Shown one piece after another: positions 45,141-56,142 of a stretch of 64,000 bases of DNA. This stretch comes from Cladorhizidae sp. MBARI D1340-BT2 (Eukaryota > Porifera > Demospongiae > Poecilosclerida > Cladorhizidae), in assembly GCA_028752905.1 (NCBI GenBank), contig JAQNBH010000009.1:42786509-42850508 (forward strand), written 5' to 3'. Each line of letters starts with the position of its first letter. The first letter of the stretch is position 1. A program made the position numbers and the translations under genes. A model generated the notes under the pieces. That model was not told the origin of the DNA. It worked only from the letters and a program-made list of their open reading frames with translations, and did not search any database.

Positions 45141-46860
45141 TTCTTGAGAAGCTGAGAACTATTGGCAAGTTCTTGTACTTGCACAAGGTAAATGGATTGG
45201 TATGTATGTTTTATAGCAGTTTTGATGCAATAAGGTAATGTTTTTTCAGCAACTCCATGTGAAGGTGCACACTCTTTACCAACTTCTCGCTGTTGCTTTT
45301 GGACACTTTGGTTCAGAGATCAAAGGGACTGGCCAGTGAGATTTCTGCTTGAGACCTTTAATTCAGCTGCTCCAACCTTGCATTGAGAAACTGGGAAAGC
45401 TAAACTTTTTTTAGCTCTTGTCATGGACTATATACCAAGCCAGTTTTTATTTGTTGTTGCTATTGTTGCAGTGGACAAGGCCGTGATGGAGGTAATAGTT
45501 CGTTAGAACAAAATATTGTGCAGTAGCACTCCCTATATTGGTTTGATCCTTATTTTAAAATGGCAGCCTAAAATAAAAAATAAAACTTATATCTCGGCTA
45601 AAACTCGCTTTGGAAACATCTTAGCATCATAAATGCTGATTTTGAACTCTAAAATATTTTGAATGTTGTGCCTTGAATCCTTTGCGAAGGAAGTAAACCA
45701 GGACCCCCGAAAATATTACAACCTGAATTTTTGTCTTTATGATCTTGTATCTATGTATCCATCTATTTCTTTTCTTCCCACAAATATCTTGCATACAGTA
45801 TGTCTACCATAAAACTCCACAGTATCCAACAACAATCTATTCCACACTTTAATAATTTAAACCACCAGAAAGGTGGTAAAATATCATCAATACCATAAAC
45901 ATAGTTGTGTGCAATAAACATGCACATGCGTATGCAGTAGGAGCTGTGAAGCTGAACTTACTAAGCAGGTTATCACTGCTCTGAAAAAGGTAGCCACGCT
46001 TAAAAAGAGCATATACTACTCATGTGGTGCATTAATAGCAACTGCAATCTTCTGTAGCTGCATTAATCTACGAGCGAAGAAGTGAGCGTTCAGTGACTAT
46101 GCAGAGAACCTTGTTCTTTTAAGAAAAAGATGTGTAAAAATAACCTATAACAGCCTGTCCTAAGCGATCAGGTGTTGCACACTGTTTTGTTTGTTCTTCT
46201 AGCAACTGGACTGAGTTCACTTGTCCTTGAGAACTGTGACTGCCTGTTCAGCCATCTTGAGGCATCTCTTCTTTCCCACCAGAGATAAGAAGCAATAAAG
46301 TTACAGGAATATAGTATATAGTAAGCAACCAAGTTTGCTCAGAATACACAATTCTATTTAAAATTGTATTTGTGAGACATGACTTCTTCAAGGAAACTTA
46401 TAACAAGTAAAGGAAAAAATATTACAGAAGCAAGAGGATAAGTAGCAATGAATGCTGAAGCAAAAAACAACAGCTGCTCTATGCAATATGACCATAAGCC
46501 AGAGAAGTTCAAGGTACAGCCTCCCACACAAGATACACATCTGATCCATACACATCTGATCCATAAGGGGAAGGCTACCATGCAAGCTTACTCTCAGGAG
46601 AGGCATCACAGTGGGGGAAGAATTAACGACAGACTACATAGCTAGCTCATGAATGTGGAACAACAACCAAATGCATTAGAAACAAGTACAAATAACGTAT
46701 TCAAAAACAAAGGTCAAAAAAGGAAGGACACAAGAAGACATCCTTTGAGACCACCCACATAGCCGGCACTCTAGTCTGCAGACCAAACCTAATCTAATGA
46801 CTCTTTACCAACAAGATGTACACCAAAATATCCACTGGGTAGAAAATGTTAATACCACCA
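45141..46860. other. Unique sequence, no gene recognised
   Basis: Moderately AT-rich. Short open stretches (46354-46609 minus, 46448-46645 plus) have no recognised domain. It may include further decayed retroelement and Tc1-element flanks. Confidence 0.5.
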
Positions 46861-46871
46861 ACAATAAAAAG

Positions 46872-47790
46872 GCTTCAGTCAAAACATGCCAATTCAGTAA
46901 CAAGTAGGTTCACCACCAACTTGAATATCTTTTGGACTTCTGAGCTAGTTAATATAATGGCAACATTTGTGTATGTCCACAGAATCCCAAAAGTTTGTGT
47001 AACTTCCTCTTTACCCTTTGGCTTGACTTCCTGTCTAATGAATTCTTTCAACTCGTGCCAAAGGTTTTCAATGGGATTCATGTCTGGAAGTTCAGGTGGA
47101 GTTCGCGGTGCCCACTAGGAAAGGGAGGATCATTGTTTTGCATAAGCGGTACCCACTAGGAAAGGGAGAATGATTGTCTATGAAGCGGTGACAAGAAAAC
47201 TTCTCCTCTATGAAAAGCAACAAAGTTTTTACCCCAGAATTTCACAGTATAATGGAGCACACATAATTCCCTCGAATATGAATACTTTGGTAGCACCTTG
47301 CTTGCTGATCCCTGCCCAAATGCATACTTTGGTTGGTTGCTTAGTGGTTTGAGATGAGGTTTCTGGCCTTCTTTACGGTAGCAGAATCGCTTGTGAGTTT
47401 CAATCTGTACATGGTCCATAAAGCATTGCGGAAGTCATCATCAATGTGGGCACAGGTAATCTCTTTTGTCTGTTGATGATCAGCTGGCAGTAAGCTGAAC
47501 TACAGTATATCCATCCAAGCTGTGCTCTATTTCTTACAATTGTAGCAAGAGAGAGATATGCAGATGTTTTTTGAAGCCAACATTGAGTTGGTCTTGTTTC
47601 ATCATCAGTCTTCACGGTGACTTGATCAATTCCTGCAGTTCGGGTGATAGTTTTGGTGGCAATCCTGATCCAAGCCTCCTTGAAATGCTGCTCATAGCAG
47701 TTCAGGAATTGGCGAACACCTTGCATGGTAGACTGAATGTGATCCTCCACCACAAGATACTCAGCAATCATGCAGCCCTGTCAGAACATA
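46872..47790 (-). pseudogene. Tc1/mariner transposase relic
   Basis: Minus-strand pieces in the order of a Tc1-family transposase: RNRAQLGWIYCSSAYCQLI with INRQKRL (about 47560-47440), VQIETHKRFCYRKEGQKPHL (47410-47350), VCIWAGISKQGATKVFIFEG-like and CAPLYCEILG (47330-47230), HRFI (near 47180), then MNPIENLWHELKEFIRQEVK (47081-47020) and a degenerate C-terminus to 46875. The last block holds the third catalytic acidic residue region (normally PDxNPIENLW; here NPIENLW is intact). Several frameshifts and stops break the frame, so no active enzyme is possible. Terminal inverted repeats were not identified. Confidence 0.75.
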
Positions 47791-47799
47791 CTAAACTTT

Positions 47800-49010
47800 G
47801 TGTAGTCACGAACACCATAGCCAGTTTGCTAGAAGTTGGAAATATGCAGCAACAGCGATAACTCAGTGTGTACCTATGTATAGAGCAAACTAACTGAGCC
47901 ACACTGTTGAAAGTTTGATGTTTCAGTAGTTCCCAAGAAGATTTATGAGGTTGGTTCTCAAAGGCTCTCTTTGGTTCTCAAGACTGTTTCTAGAGGTTTG
48001 CAAGATCAGTTCACATCAAAACCACTCGCGAATGCTCGCGTCCAGAGGGCAAAGTGTTTCTTTTACAATATACTATATTTTAAGACAAAGTGTGGATTAC
48101 CTTATCTAAAGGATTCTTATCAGCCTCTCGGCCATCTGACTCTATCTAACAGAGAAGTTGAATTTTATAGAAGCCACTGCACATCTATCACTGGAATTGG
48201 AAAGTTATCTTTCACTCATCAATAGTTCTAAACATCAGCAATCCATATAGCTTTGTAAACGTAGGAGCCACTTACTCTCAGCAAGGCCATATCATCGACA
48301 AAACGTCCAGCTCCTGCCTTAACTTCTAGCTACATACCGGCACCGGGCTACTATACGAGCTACTCTACTTACTAGTTGCTACATAGTGTATAGTCATAAA
48401 TAAAATAGCATGGGAAAAAAAATTCTTGAAAATTTCATAACATGCCAAATGTTATGAAATGTATTAATAGGTAAAGGGTCCCATAAATGTCTACACTGGT
48501 AAATTCTTGTCTCATTTCATTTTCAATCCAATATTTTTTGTTTTTTAAATAAAGCTTAACAAAACATTTTCCAGTATATATGATTATATTAGTTTATATA
48601 GTTCTACAGTATTTATATTGCGATTGCAAGCATTCATGTTGTGTAGTCCATCGGACTCACTAGGTCATCCCAGGATATCTTTTAGTATCCCGGGATTCCA
48701 GGGATCTACTAAGAAAGGGTATGGCAACATTGGACACTCATGGAGGTAGTGAGAGGGTTATTCTTCGAGCGCTAAAACCACAGAGTGAGAGTTCAATATT
48801 CCTTTATATACAACCATAAATTTGAGGATCAGGTATTTCAATGTTTGTATGAAACTGAGTAGGAGAGTGCACGACTGGATATTTAACTTTTGACATTGAA
48901 CACCTTACCACACAAAAATTAAGGCTTTCTTGTCCAGCATGACCAATGCATGTAGTATGCACAAACCAGGTTGAAAGATCCTTTGCTAAATTAATCAAAC
49001 AATATCGTAA
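47800..49010. other. Unique sequence, no gene recognised
   Basis: An open + frame of 84 codons at 47971-48225 and a minus frame at 48998-48804 show no recognised domain. Part may be Tc1-element flank. Nothing else is called. Confidence 0.5.
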
Positions 49011-49014
49011 GACT

Positions 49015-49655
49015 ATGTCTCATTACTCCTGATGAAGGCTAGTCATTATTCCTAGAGCATCTAGTCATTATTCCTGATGAAGGCTAGAGCATCTAGTCAT
49101 TATTCCTGATGAATGCTAGAGCATCTAGTCATTATTCCTGATGAATGCTAGAGCATCTAGTCATTATTCCTGATGAAGGCTAGAGCATCTAGTCATTATT
49201 CCTAGAGCATCTAGTCATTATTCCTGATGAAGGCTAGAGCATCTAGTCATTATTCCTGATGAATGCTAGAGCATCTAGTCATTATTCCTGATGAATGCTA
49301 GAGCATCTAGTCATTATTCCTGATGAAGGCTAGAGCATCTAGTCATTATTCCTGATGAAGGCTAGAGCATCTAGTCATTATTCCTGATGAAGGCTAGAGC
49401 ATCTAGTCATTATTCCTGATGAAGGCTAGAGCATCTAGTCATTATTCCTGATGAAGGCTAGAGCATCTAGTCATTATTCCTGATGAAGGCTAGAGCATCT
49501 AGTCATTATTCCTGATGAAGGCTAGAACATCTAGTCATTATTCCTGGTGAAGGCTAGAGCATCTAGTCATTATTCCTGATGCTAGAGCATCTAGTCATTA
49601 TTCCTGATGAAGGCTAGAGCATCTAGTCATTATTCCTGATGAAGGCTAGAGCATC
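49015..49655. repeat. 32-bp minisatellite of a half hammerhead-like motif
   Basis: About 20 units of 32 bp containing CATTATTCCTGATGAAGGCT and AGAGCATCTAGT. The unit is the CTGATGA core plus the stem II hairpin of the dispersed repeat at 371-415, but without GAAACGTC. A 5' lead (GTCTCATTACTCCTGATGAA at about 49016) matches 371-390, showing the array grew from a copy of that repeat. Some units carry GATGAATGC in place of GATGAAGGC. It abuts a hAT relic at 49656. Confidence 0.95.
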
Positions 49656-50760
49656 CCATAATTGATTCAAGCAATTGTAATTTTCAAGGATGCTACCAAT
49701 TGACTCTCCACGGACAGTCCACCTGGTAGGACAGAATGATCGTATCCCAATACTACTCTCCCCTTCATTTCTTTCGGCTTTGATGTGATCAAAGATGACA
49801 TTTCTCTTGGGAGAAAATTTTATTAGCTTGGTGATTTCAAAGCCTACTTCCAATGCTTCACAACACACTTTAGATTGCTTCATTGTAGTTCCAACGGCAA
49901 GGTTGAGAGCATGAGCATAACAGTGAGTATACACGGCACAATTTTCCACTGCAAGCAGTTTAGTGGCAATGCCATTCCTGATACCAGCCATGTTAGCCGC
50001 CCCATCATAGCACTGACCACGACAGTGGGACACATCAAGACCCATCCGAAGAAGCATTTCTTGAAGTGTATGAAAAAGATAAGCAGCATCAATTCTGTCC
50101 ACTTGGTATAAGCCAATGAAGTCTTCATGATCTTCCAAATCTTCACCTACCCACCTCAAGCATATAGTGAATTGCTCCATATCTTGATACATCCGTACAT
50201 TCATCAGCCATTAGAGTATAACAGGTACTGTGGCAAATATTCTTACAAAACTGGTAGACAATTTGGAGAGCCATAAGCTGGAGACATTCATTTTGTATGG
50301 CAGGGCTTACATATGTATTGGCTTTTTTGTGCAGCCAAGTTAATATTTCTGGGTTGTCCATACTTCGAAGAAGTAAGAGTTGAATAAAGTTCCCATTTTA
50401 TCATCCCCATGGCTGCCTCTTAATGCGTGACCTTGACGAGCGAGATAACGCAGATTCTGAAGGATAGTTAGTAAAATCCTTCTGTTCACTGCCTTTTCTT
50501 CTTGGTGTTGTGTGCTCAATAATTCTCCCACATCTCCTTGAATCTGCTTGGGTAGAACAATCAATGCCTCATTAGCCTCACAGTGAGTATTGCTTGCTTG
50601 GTGCTTTTTGAAAGCAGTCGTTGCTTCTTTCCAATAAGTAAAACCCTTATGAATGAAAGCTGGGTCTCGTTTTGAACTAGTCAAAAATTTCCTTTCCTGT
50701 GATGCTCTCATACAGATGTAGCAAAAATCTGCATCTAACTCAGCATCACAATGAAGCCAT
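49656..50760 (-). pseudogene. hAT-type transposase relic (DUF4371/ZMYM1-like)
   Basis: Three overlapping minus-strand frames make up most of a hAT transposase. First is 50760-50340 (FLTSSKRDPAFIHKGFTYW, then KKHQASNTHCEANEA), the TTF-type N-terminal region. Next is 50361-50143 (MALQIVYQFCKNI, YTLMADECTDVS), which carries the first catalytic Asp in ADECTD. Last is 50204-49656 (MLLRMGLDVSHCRGQCYDGA, NMAGIRNG, AVYTHCYAHALNLAVG, RSFCPTRWTVR), which includes the CxDGAxNM and CHxHxLNL motifs. The C-terminal dimerisation part is missing, cut at the 32-bp array. At least two frameshifts make it inactive. Confidence 0.8.
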
Positions 50761-50815
50761 GGGTATTGCTCACACCACTCAGCTCTGAAGAACCTACTAT
50801 TAATATTATGATTAT

Positions 50816-50945
50816 TATAATATTATTATTATTTATTTATTTTCTTCTTTTTTTTTTCCCTCTTTTTTTTCTTCTTTTTTTTCTTCTTTTTTTCTTTTTT
50901 CTTCTTCTTCTTTTCTTTCTTAATTATTATTATTATTATTATTAA
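50816..50945. repeat. T-rich and ATT microsatellite
   Basis: ATT repeats flank a TTCTTTTTT-rich core between the hAT relic and the second retroelement tail. It may be the poly(A)-derived end of the minus-strand retroelement tail at 51085-51210. Confidence 0.85.
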
Positions 50946-51084
50946 ATTGAGCAAACAGCAAACACAACATACCAAGTTCATTAACACCTAATTAACACAT
51001 ATACAGTACTTATATAATAATCAATTACAAAAATACCTAATACTGACTAATTAACAATAAATAAATAAATAAATAAAAAGCTAA

Positions 51085-51209
51085 CACGTTCAACTCCCGA
51101 CTGACCCCAAAACAGACAAGGCATTCCCCCGCTGGACTGCCACTGAGAGACGCTGAAGGAGGTAAGCACGGGCATTCACCTCCCCAGTTCTTTGCCTTAT
51201 CCTGGCAAA

Positions 51210-51210
<1 letters not shown>
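51085..51210 (-). mobile_element. Retroelement ORF tail (LLQRLSVAVQRGNA family), copy 2
   Basis: Minus-strand frame encodes FARIRQRTGEVNARAYLLQR, then LSVAVQRGNALSVLGSVGS. It is a second copy of the tail at 44990-45140 on the same strand and is better preserved. Upstream (51211-51280) is an ATT microsatellite, so the remaining ORF is gone or displaced. Confidence 0.55.
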
Positions 51211-51278
<68 letters not shown>

Positions 51279-51282
51279 GGTG
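51211..51282. repeat. ATT microsatellite
   Basis: About 23 ATT repeats followed by a few GATGAT units. Confidence 0.95.
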
Positions 51283-51289
51283 ATGATGA

Positions 51290-53588
51290 TGATGATCAAT
51301 ATTGTGAGAATGGCCATTTTTAACAAAGATATCTCAAAAATGAAAAGTTGAATCCACTTCAAAAGTGCTTGAGGCATTTTCCTATGCAAATGACCATAGT
51401 ACAAGATATTTGAGTGGTTAACCCATTACAAAAGTTACCAACTATTTTATATTCCACTGACTGTATACATATATATAAAGCTATGCACATAGATACATGT
51501 ATACCTAACCCTCATGTATTTTAAAGCATTCAGACAGATGTATACATCTTTTACACCAAAATAGCATGATGGCAATTAGATATGATGGCAATTAGATATA
51601 AAAAATGGATCATTTCTGGACTCTTGGCATCCATGCCAACCTGGCTTGGTCAAATACCTGGACAACTGACGGTGGTTTTGTTCCATTCCCTGGCCATTAT
51701 GTACATTAGCTATGCACTTTCATTCATCTTGCTATTTACTCAAGATCTCTAAAGGATTGTACTCCACCTATTTTTATAGGTAGGCTATTATTACCTGGTG
51801 TTTTTAATCTGGATTATTGTATTACTATGTAATTCGGATAAACCAAGTTGGATGATTGGATTAAGGCCTTGTCTCTAGTGTACAGCTCGGTTAAAATAAG
51901 TTAAACTAGTTATTTACTTTGAAATGGATCATAAATACATTGCCTGATAATGCAAACTCTATTTTGCCTTTATTGCGCCTCATGATTTTTCTAGCACTGT
52001 GAATTTTAATGCTACAGTAACATAATACAGTGTCAGTGACCACATGAACAAGGTGGCTCTGGCATCACTAGATGCCAAATGATTGGCAAGTTTTAAATAG
52101 ATATTATATACCTCTCATCTTTGCCTTTCCCAAATTTCCGGTTTTGGAAACTTGTAGAGCCTATTAGGCTGGAATTGGTCAGGAATTTTACTCAAGTCAC
52201 TACTCGCAGCCATGATCCGCTCGCTATAATACTAAAATAGCACGCGCAAAAAATGTAGGGGCGTAGTTTGGTGGCATTTGAATTTTTAAACAAGACAACT
52301 TAATAGAGCTGGCTGGAGAAGAGTCTGAGAGTATTCTCAGTAAAGATTAGAAAGTTACTTGATAACTGGTGAAACTTTGGTCGGAAACTTTGGTCCGGCA
52401 GCTGCCGGGTCTGCCGGACCAGTTCCTACCCCACTGCTAACTAACTGCAATGGCAAACAGCAAATGGAATATTACTTTTTATCATCACATAATAAAATTA
52501 TAAGAGTCTCTCTATCATCTCACCTTCTTGGATATATACTTCTTTCCCAAAGATAGTGGATCCTTCAGTAGAGCTTGAGGGAACTATTCCCATTTGTATC
52601 ATTGCTATATATAGATTACAATTACAACATATTATATATATATATATATCATGAGAGTTCAGTATAATGCACTTGACATCATGCTATGTGCGATAGAAAT
52701 GTTATGTTCAGTGCAAACGTCATTGTTCATGCTTGGAAGATGCACTCACGATAAATGCTGTTAATATTACGAGCCTCACTTCTTCTACCTGGACAAGCAG
52801 CTGAAGAGGCAAGAGGTGTTGTCAGCAGTGCTGAAGTAGAAAGCTTGGTGCCCTCTACTCCTGCACAGCACAAGAAATTATGCTCTGCCGGAATTAAAAT
52901 GTTGTGGAGGGAGAGAGTGTCAAATTATAAATAAAAAATAGCTTAGCTAGAGGTAATTGACAAAGTTGCTAAGAACTGTATATATATATATAGCCCTAGT
53001 GTAATGAGTAGTTTACTGCAGTGCAGGGTTGTCAGGTAATCTCCATTACCAGTTATTTCTCCACTGTGGACTCTCAATCCTGTTGCCATCTGGAGCCAGC
53101 TTGAACCACTTCCGCAGCACTTCCTCTGGGCATTATTTTTGTCCACATTGCAGCTCATGTTGATGGGGGTGCTGGCAGTGGTGATTAGGTAGACGACCAT
53201 GTCTCTGTGGACTTTGCAGACCCCATATTCCCGTAATTGTCTGCACCAACACTATTGGTTATAGGATTAATTTAACAGCGATGCCTAAGGCCAGAAGTTG
53301 TAGACTATGACTTGTTTTCATTCCTTAAAGCTTTCTTTCTGGTTGTTTACTAATTGCCCGTCACAGCATCCCCTCCCCCTTCCCCCCCCCCCCCATCCCC
53401 CCCCGGACTGCATGCAGTTGTTACCCTGAATAGGTGGGGCTGAAATTAACATTCGACATATAAACAATATGGGCGCTCTAATTAGAATTAGAATGTTCGA
53501 GAAGAAAGGTCGCGCCGAGCACTCTTACTTATAGTACTGACCCGAAGGTTGTCTGCGTTCCCCATGAGGGTTTCGGTTTCCTGTTACT
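51290..53588. other. Intergenic sequence, no gene recognised
   Basis: Contains TA microsatellites (52634-52648, 52979-52990) and a C-rich run (53377-53405). A minus-strand open stretch at 53200-52943 (QRKCCGSGSSWLQMATGL) is Cys- and Gly-containing but matches nothing I recognise. The last 200 bp should include the promoter of the gene starting at 53589; no TATA box stood out. Confidence 0.5.
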
Positions 53589-55877
53589 ATGAGCACGTTC
53601 TGTCAAATTCAAGATAAATCAAAAAAGAAGAGGGCAATCGTGGTTAGCAGTCTAAAAAGACTAGAAACCGAGGAGGCGAGGTTGAGGTCTCTGAAGAGAA
53701 GCTTTGATTACCACACAGAAGAGTGAGAGTGTTGTGTGTTTAAAAAACTTTATAGTAGTCTCAGAGTAACAAGGCCTGGGGTAGGGGGAAGAAAGACAAA
53801 CTGTTTTAATCACAATAAGTATCACTACTGTTTAAGCCACTCCACATTTATCTATCTTTAAATATTATAATCATATGTATGCACACACACACAGCTGCAC
53901 CAGTACTTGGTGCTAGACTGACAGCACAATTTTTTTCTTCCTTCTTGTTGTTGTTTTTTGGTGTTAACTTCATGTATAGTCATCTTCATTGTCGCTGTAA
54001 AGCCATAATTATATTATATATTATAAGAGGAAATGTGAGAGTGGGGGCAGGATACTACCTTGTAAGAAGATAGTTGCTAAGATTTTAGTTGTGAGGAATT
54101 AGGGTGCATTAAGTGAAAGTTGTTTTTCAGACCTCCCCATAGTTGAAAAATGATGAGGGGTTGGGTGCTTGAGAGTAGCTGTGACTTGAGTATAAAATGC
54201 TGTGTATTTGTTCATTTGCTTGCTTGCTTTGTTACTCAAGGTCCCCAATCCTGATCATTCCTCCCCTCCCCCCGCCCCCCTTCTCCCCCTCTTCTGTTTG
54301 CTTGGACTCAAGGTTCCCAGTTCAATCCCGATGGAATCATTTATTCCCTCTCCCCTTCTGTTTGCTTGGTACTCAAGATCCGATCCTCAGTGGAATAAAG
54401 GGAGTAGCTGTGACAATAAACTCTAAACAAACTCTCAGTTGATAATGACTTGCTCAATGATCAGTATTTAGCCGAAACATCAAGAGAAACAGAAAGTATT
54501 ATTATATAAGCTCTGACTATGTTGAGCAGTAAACATTTGATTCTTATATGATTTAATGATGCCTGTTACTGGGTTCTAATACTCGAATGTGCACTCATTT
54601 ATAAATGTGACTTGTTCATAACAGGTGTCCCAGTTCAAAGAAGTTGATCACAGAGGAGGTTATGGTGGGTTACTTGGAACAGCTGAACCTTGTCACTAGT
54701 GAGAACAGCCAAACTGAAAGCATGGACAAGCTCCTGCTACCCCCACAAACATTGATGAGTGGTAGAAAAATCACCTCATATCAGGAGGACACCGTTGAAC
54801 TGGGCACCAGAAAGAGACACTTTGAGTACAATCTATCAGAAGAAGACATGGACATTGATCTTGATACAGATGACCTTCAGATTAACCAAAGTAGATTCAA
54901 AAGGCTCAGGGTTGATGTGGCTGCAAATTTTCCGGATAGTGAAAGTGTGTCTGCTTGCAATACCAGAACAGTCCACCACCATCATGCAGACAGTCAGATG
55001 ATGGTTCCTTTGCATAGCATCGGAGGCATATCAGATTCTGAGGGATACGAGACATCTCAGAAGTTGCCTGAAGGGGCCTCCTGTGATCACAAATTGAAGA
55101 ATGATGACTTGCCTATTTCTGTTGAAGATAGAACACGATTTGAAAGTTGTCTCCTTCCCCCTCTTTCATCAGTCATGAATCATCAGTCTTGTCTCCCCAC
55201 AACTGACATAAAGCCTCATTTATGGGTAGCCCCTGAACTGCAGCAATTCTGCGCTTCTAAAGAACCTCTGCTGCCATCATCCATTGTCAAAGAAATGTAA
55301 GTGGATAGGAAGTCATAAGAAATGATTTTTTTAATTTTATTATTATTGATGGGTTTTTTTGGTTTTTTTGGTATAAATGTGTTGATTGTTGCAGAAGGTC
55401 ACAAGGGATGGAACTGGTTCCCTACATGGGATCACCAATGCTAGCTCTTTGGGATACCAAAGTAAGAGCTTATATAGTGCGAGGCATTAATAGTAGTACT
55501 TACTTGATACAGCTGCTGGTTTAGGGAATGGGATCAGGGAAGAACTCCAAGAAAATTGGAGGGATTTTTTTGTGGTTTGTTGGACAGGCTAATGATAATC
55601 TAGGCCTGGGTCTTGATGGTATTTTGGTTTGAGCCAATGTGCCGATTGGGATAAGCCATTGGATTAAAAAAATATATATATACACCATCAAGCAATTTTT
55701 AAGACTTATATTCATGAATTAAAAACCATCTGGTTCATGAGTAATTAAAATGTTATGGCAGTGTCTCCTTGGTTATATATTGCCTTGCTGTAGGATGATG
55801 ATACGACATTTTCCAAAGATGAAGAAAGCAAAGATAGTCAATTCTCTCACAACTCGACTTATCTAAGTGACAGATGA
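53589..55877 (+). CDS. Four-exon acidic protein gene, weakly HCFC1R1-like
   Basis: Exons 53589-53722, 54625-55296, 55395-55461 and 55794-55877 (TGA) join with correct GT/AG borders and phases (2, 2, 0) into about 318 codons. The start ATG opens MSTFCQIQDKSKKKRAIVV, a basic coiled segment (LKRLETEEARLRSLKR). Exon 2 gives SSKKLITEEVMVGYLEQLNL, then an acidic stretch (SEEDMDIDLDTDDL) and a basic FKRLR, which looks like a nuclear signal. Near the C-terminus are MELVPYMGSPMLALW and a Ser/Asp-rich end. The sequence KKLITEEVMVGYLEQLNL and the late LALW recall vertebrate HCFC1R1 (host-cell-factor regulator), but the match is short and no D/E-H-x-Y HCF-binding motif was found. It is probably nuclear; function unknown. 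Confidence 0.7.
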
Positions 55878-55960
55878 TGTCGGCATGGAACTTCTGCAAA
55901 GGAATAATCAATTAACATTTGGTCATATGACCACAACATTGCAATTATGACGTGTTATAA

Positions 55961-55966
55961 AATAAA
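55961..55966 (+). promoter_or_regulatory. Polyadenylation signal of the + strand gene
   Basis: AATAAA 84 bp after the stop codon at 55877. Confidence 0.6.
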
Positions 55967-55991
55967 GTTATTAAGAAGACATATAGAAGCT

Positions 55992-55997
55992 TTTATT
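55992..55997 (-). promoter_or_regulatory. Polyadenylation signal of the acyloxyacyl hydrolase gene
   Basis: TTTATT on +, so AATAAA on the minus strand, about 146 bp after the AOAH stop. It lies 25 bp from the opposing signal, so the two 3' UTRs should overlap. Confidence 0.5.
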
Positions 55998-56142
55998 TTT
56001 GTGCCACACACATGTGAGGTAGGATAATATTTTTTACCTGCAAAATGACACGTGCACACACACACACTTACATAATCACGCGCACACATCACAAATAAAA
56101 GGAAGGGGAGAAAAGGACAGGCACTTAAATATTTTTACTTAC

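Noticed and set aside
17850..49655. CRISPR-like or spacer-bearing repeats.
   Set aside because: The arrays are direct tandem repeats with no unique spacers, in an intron-bearing animal genome.
52943..53220. Minus-strand Cys-containing stretch as an immunoglobulin-like exon.
   Set aside because: Cysteine spacing and the Trp position do not fit, and no splice borders could be assigned.
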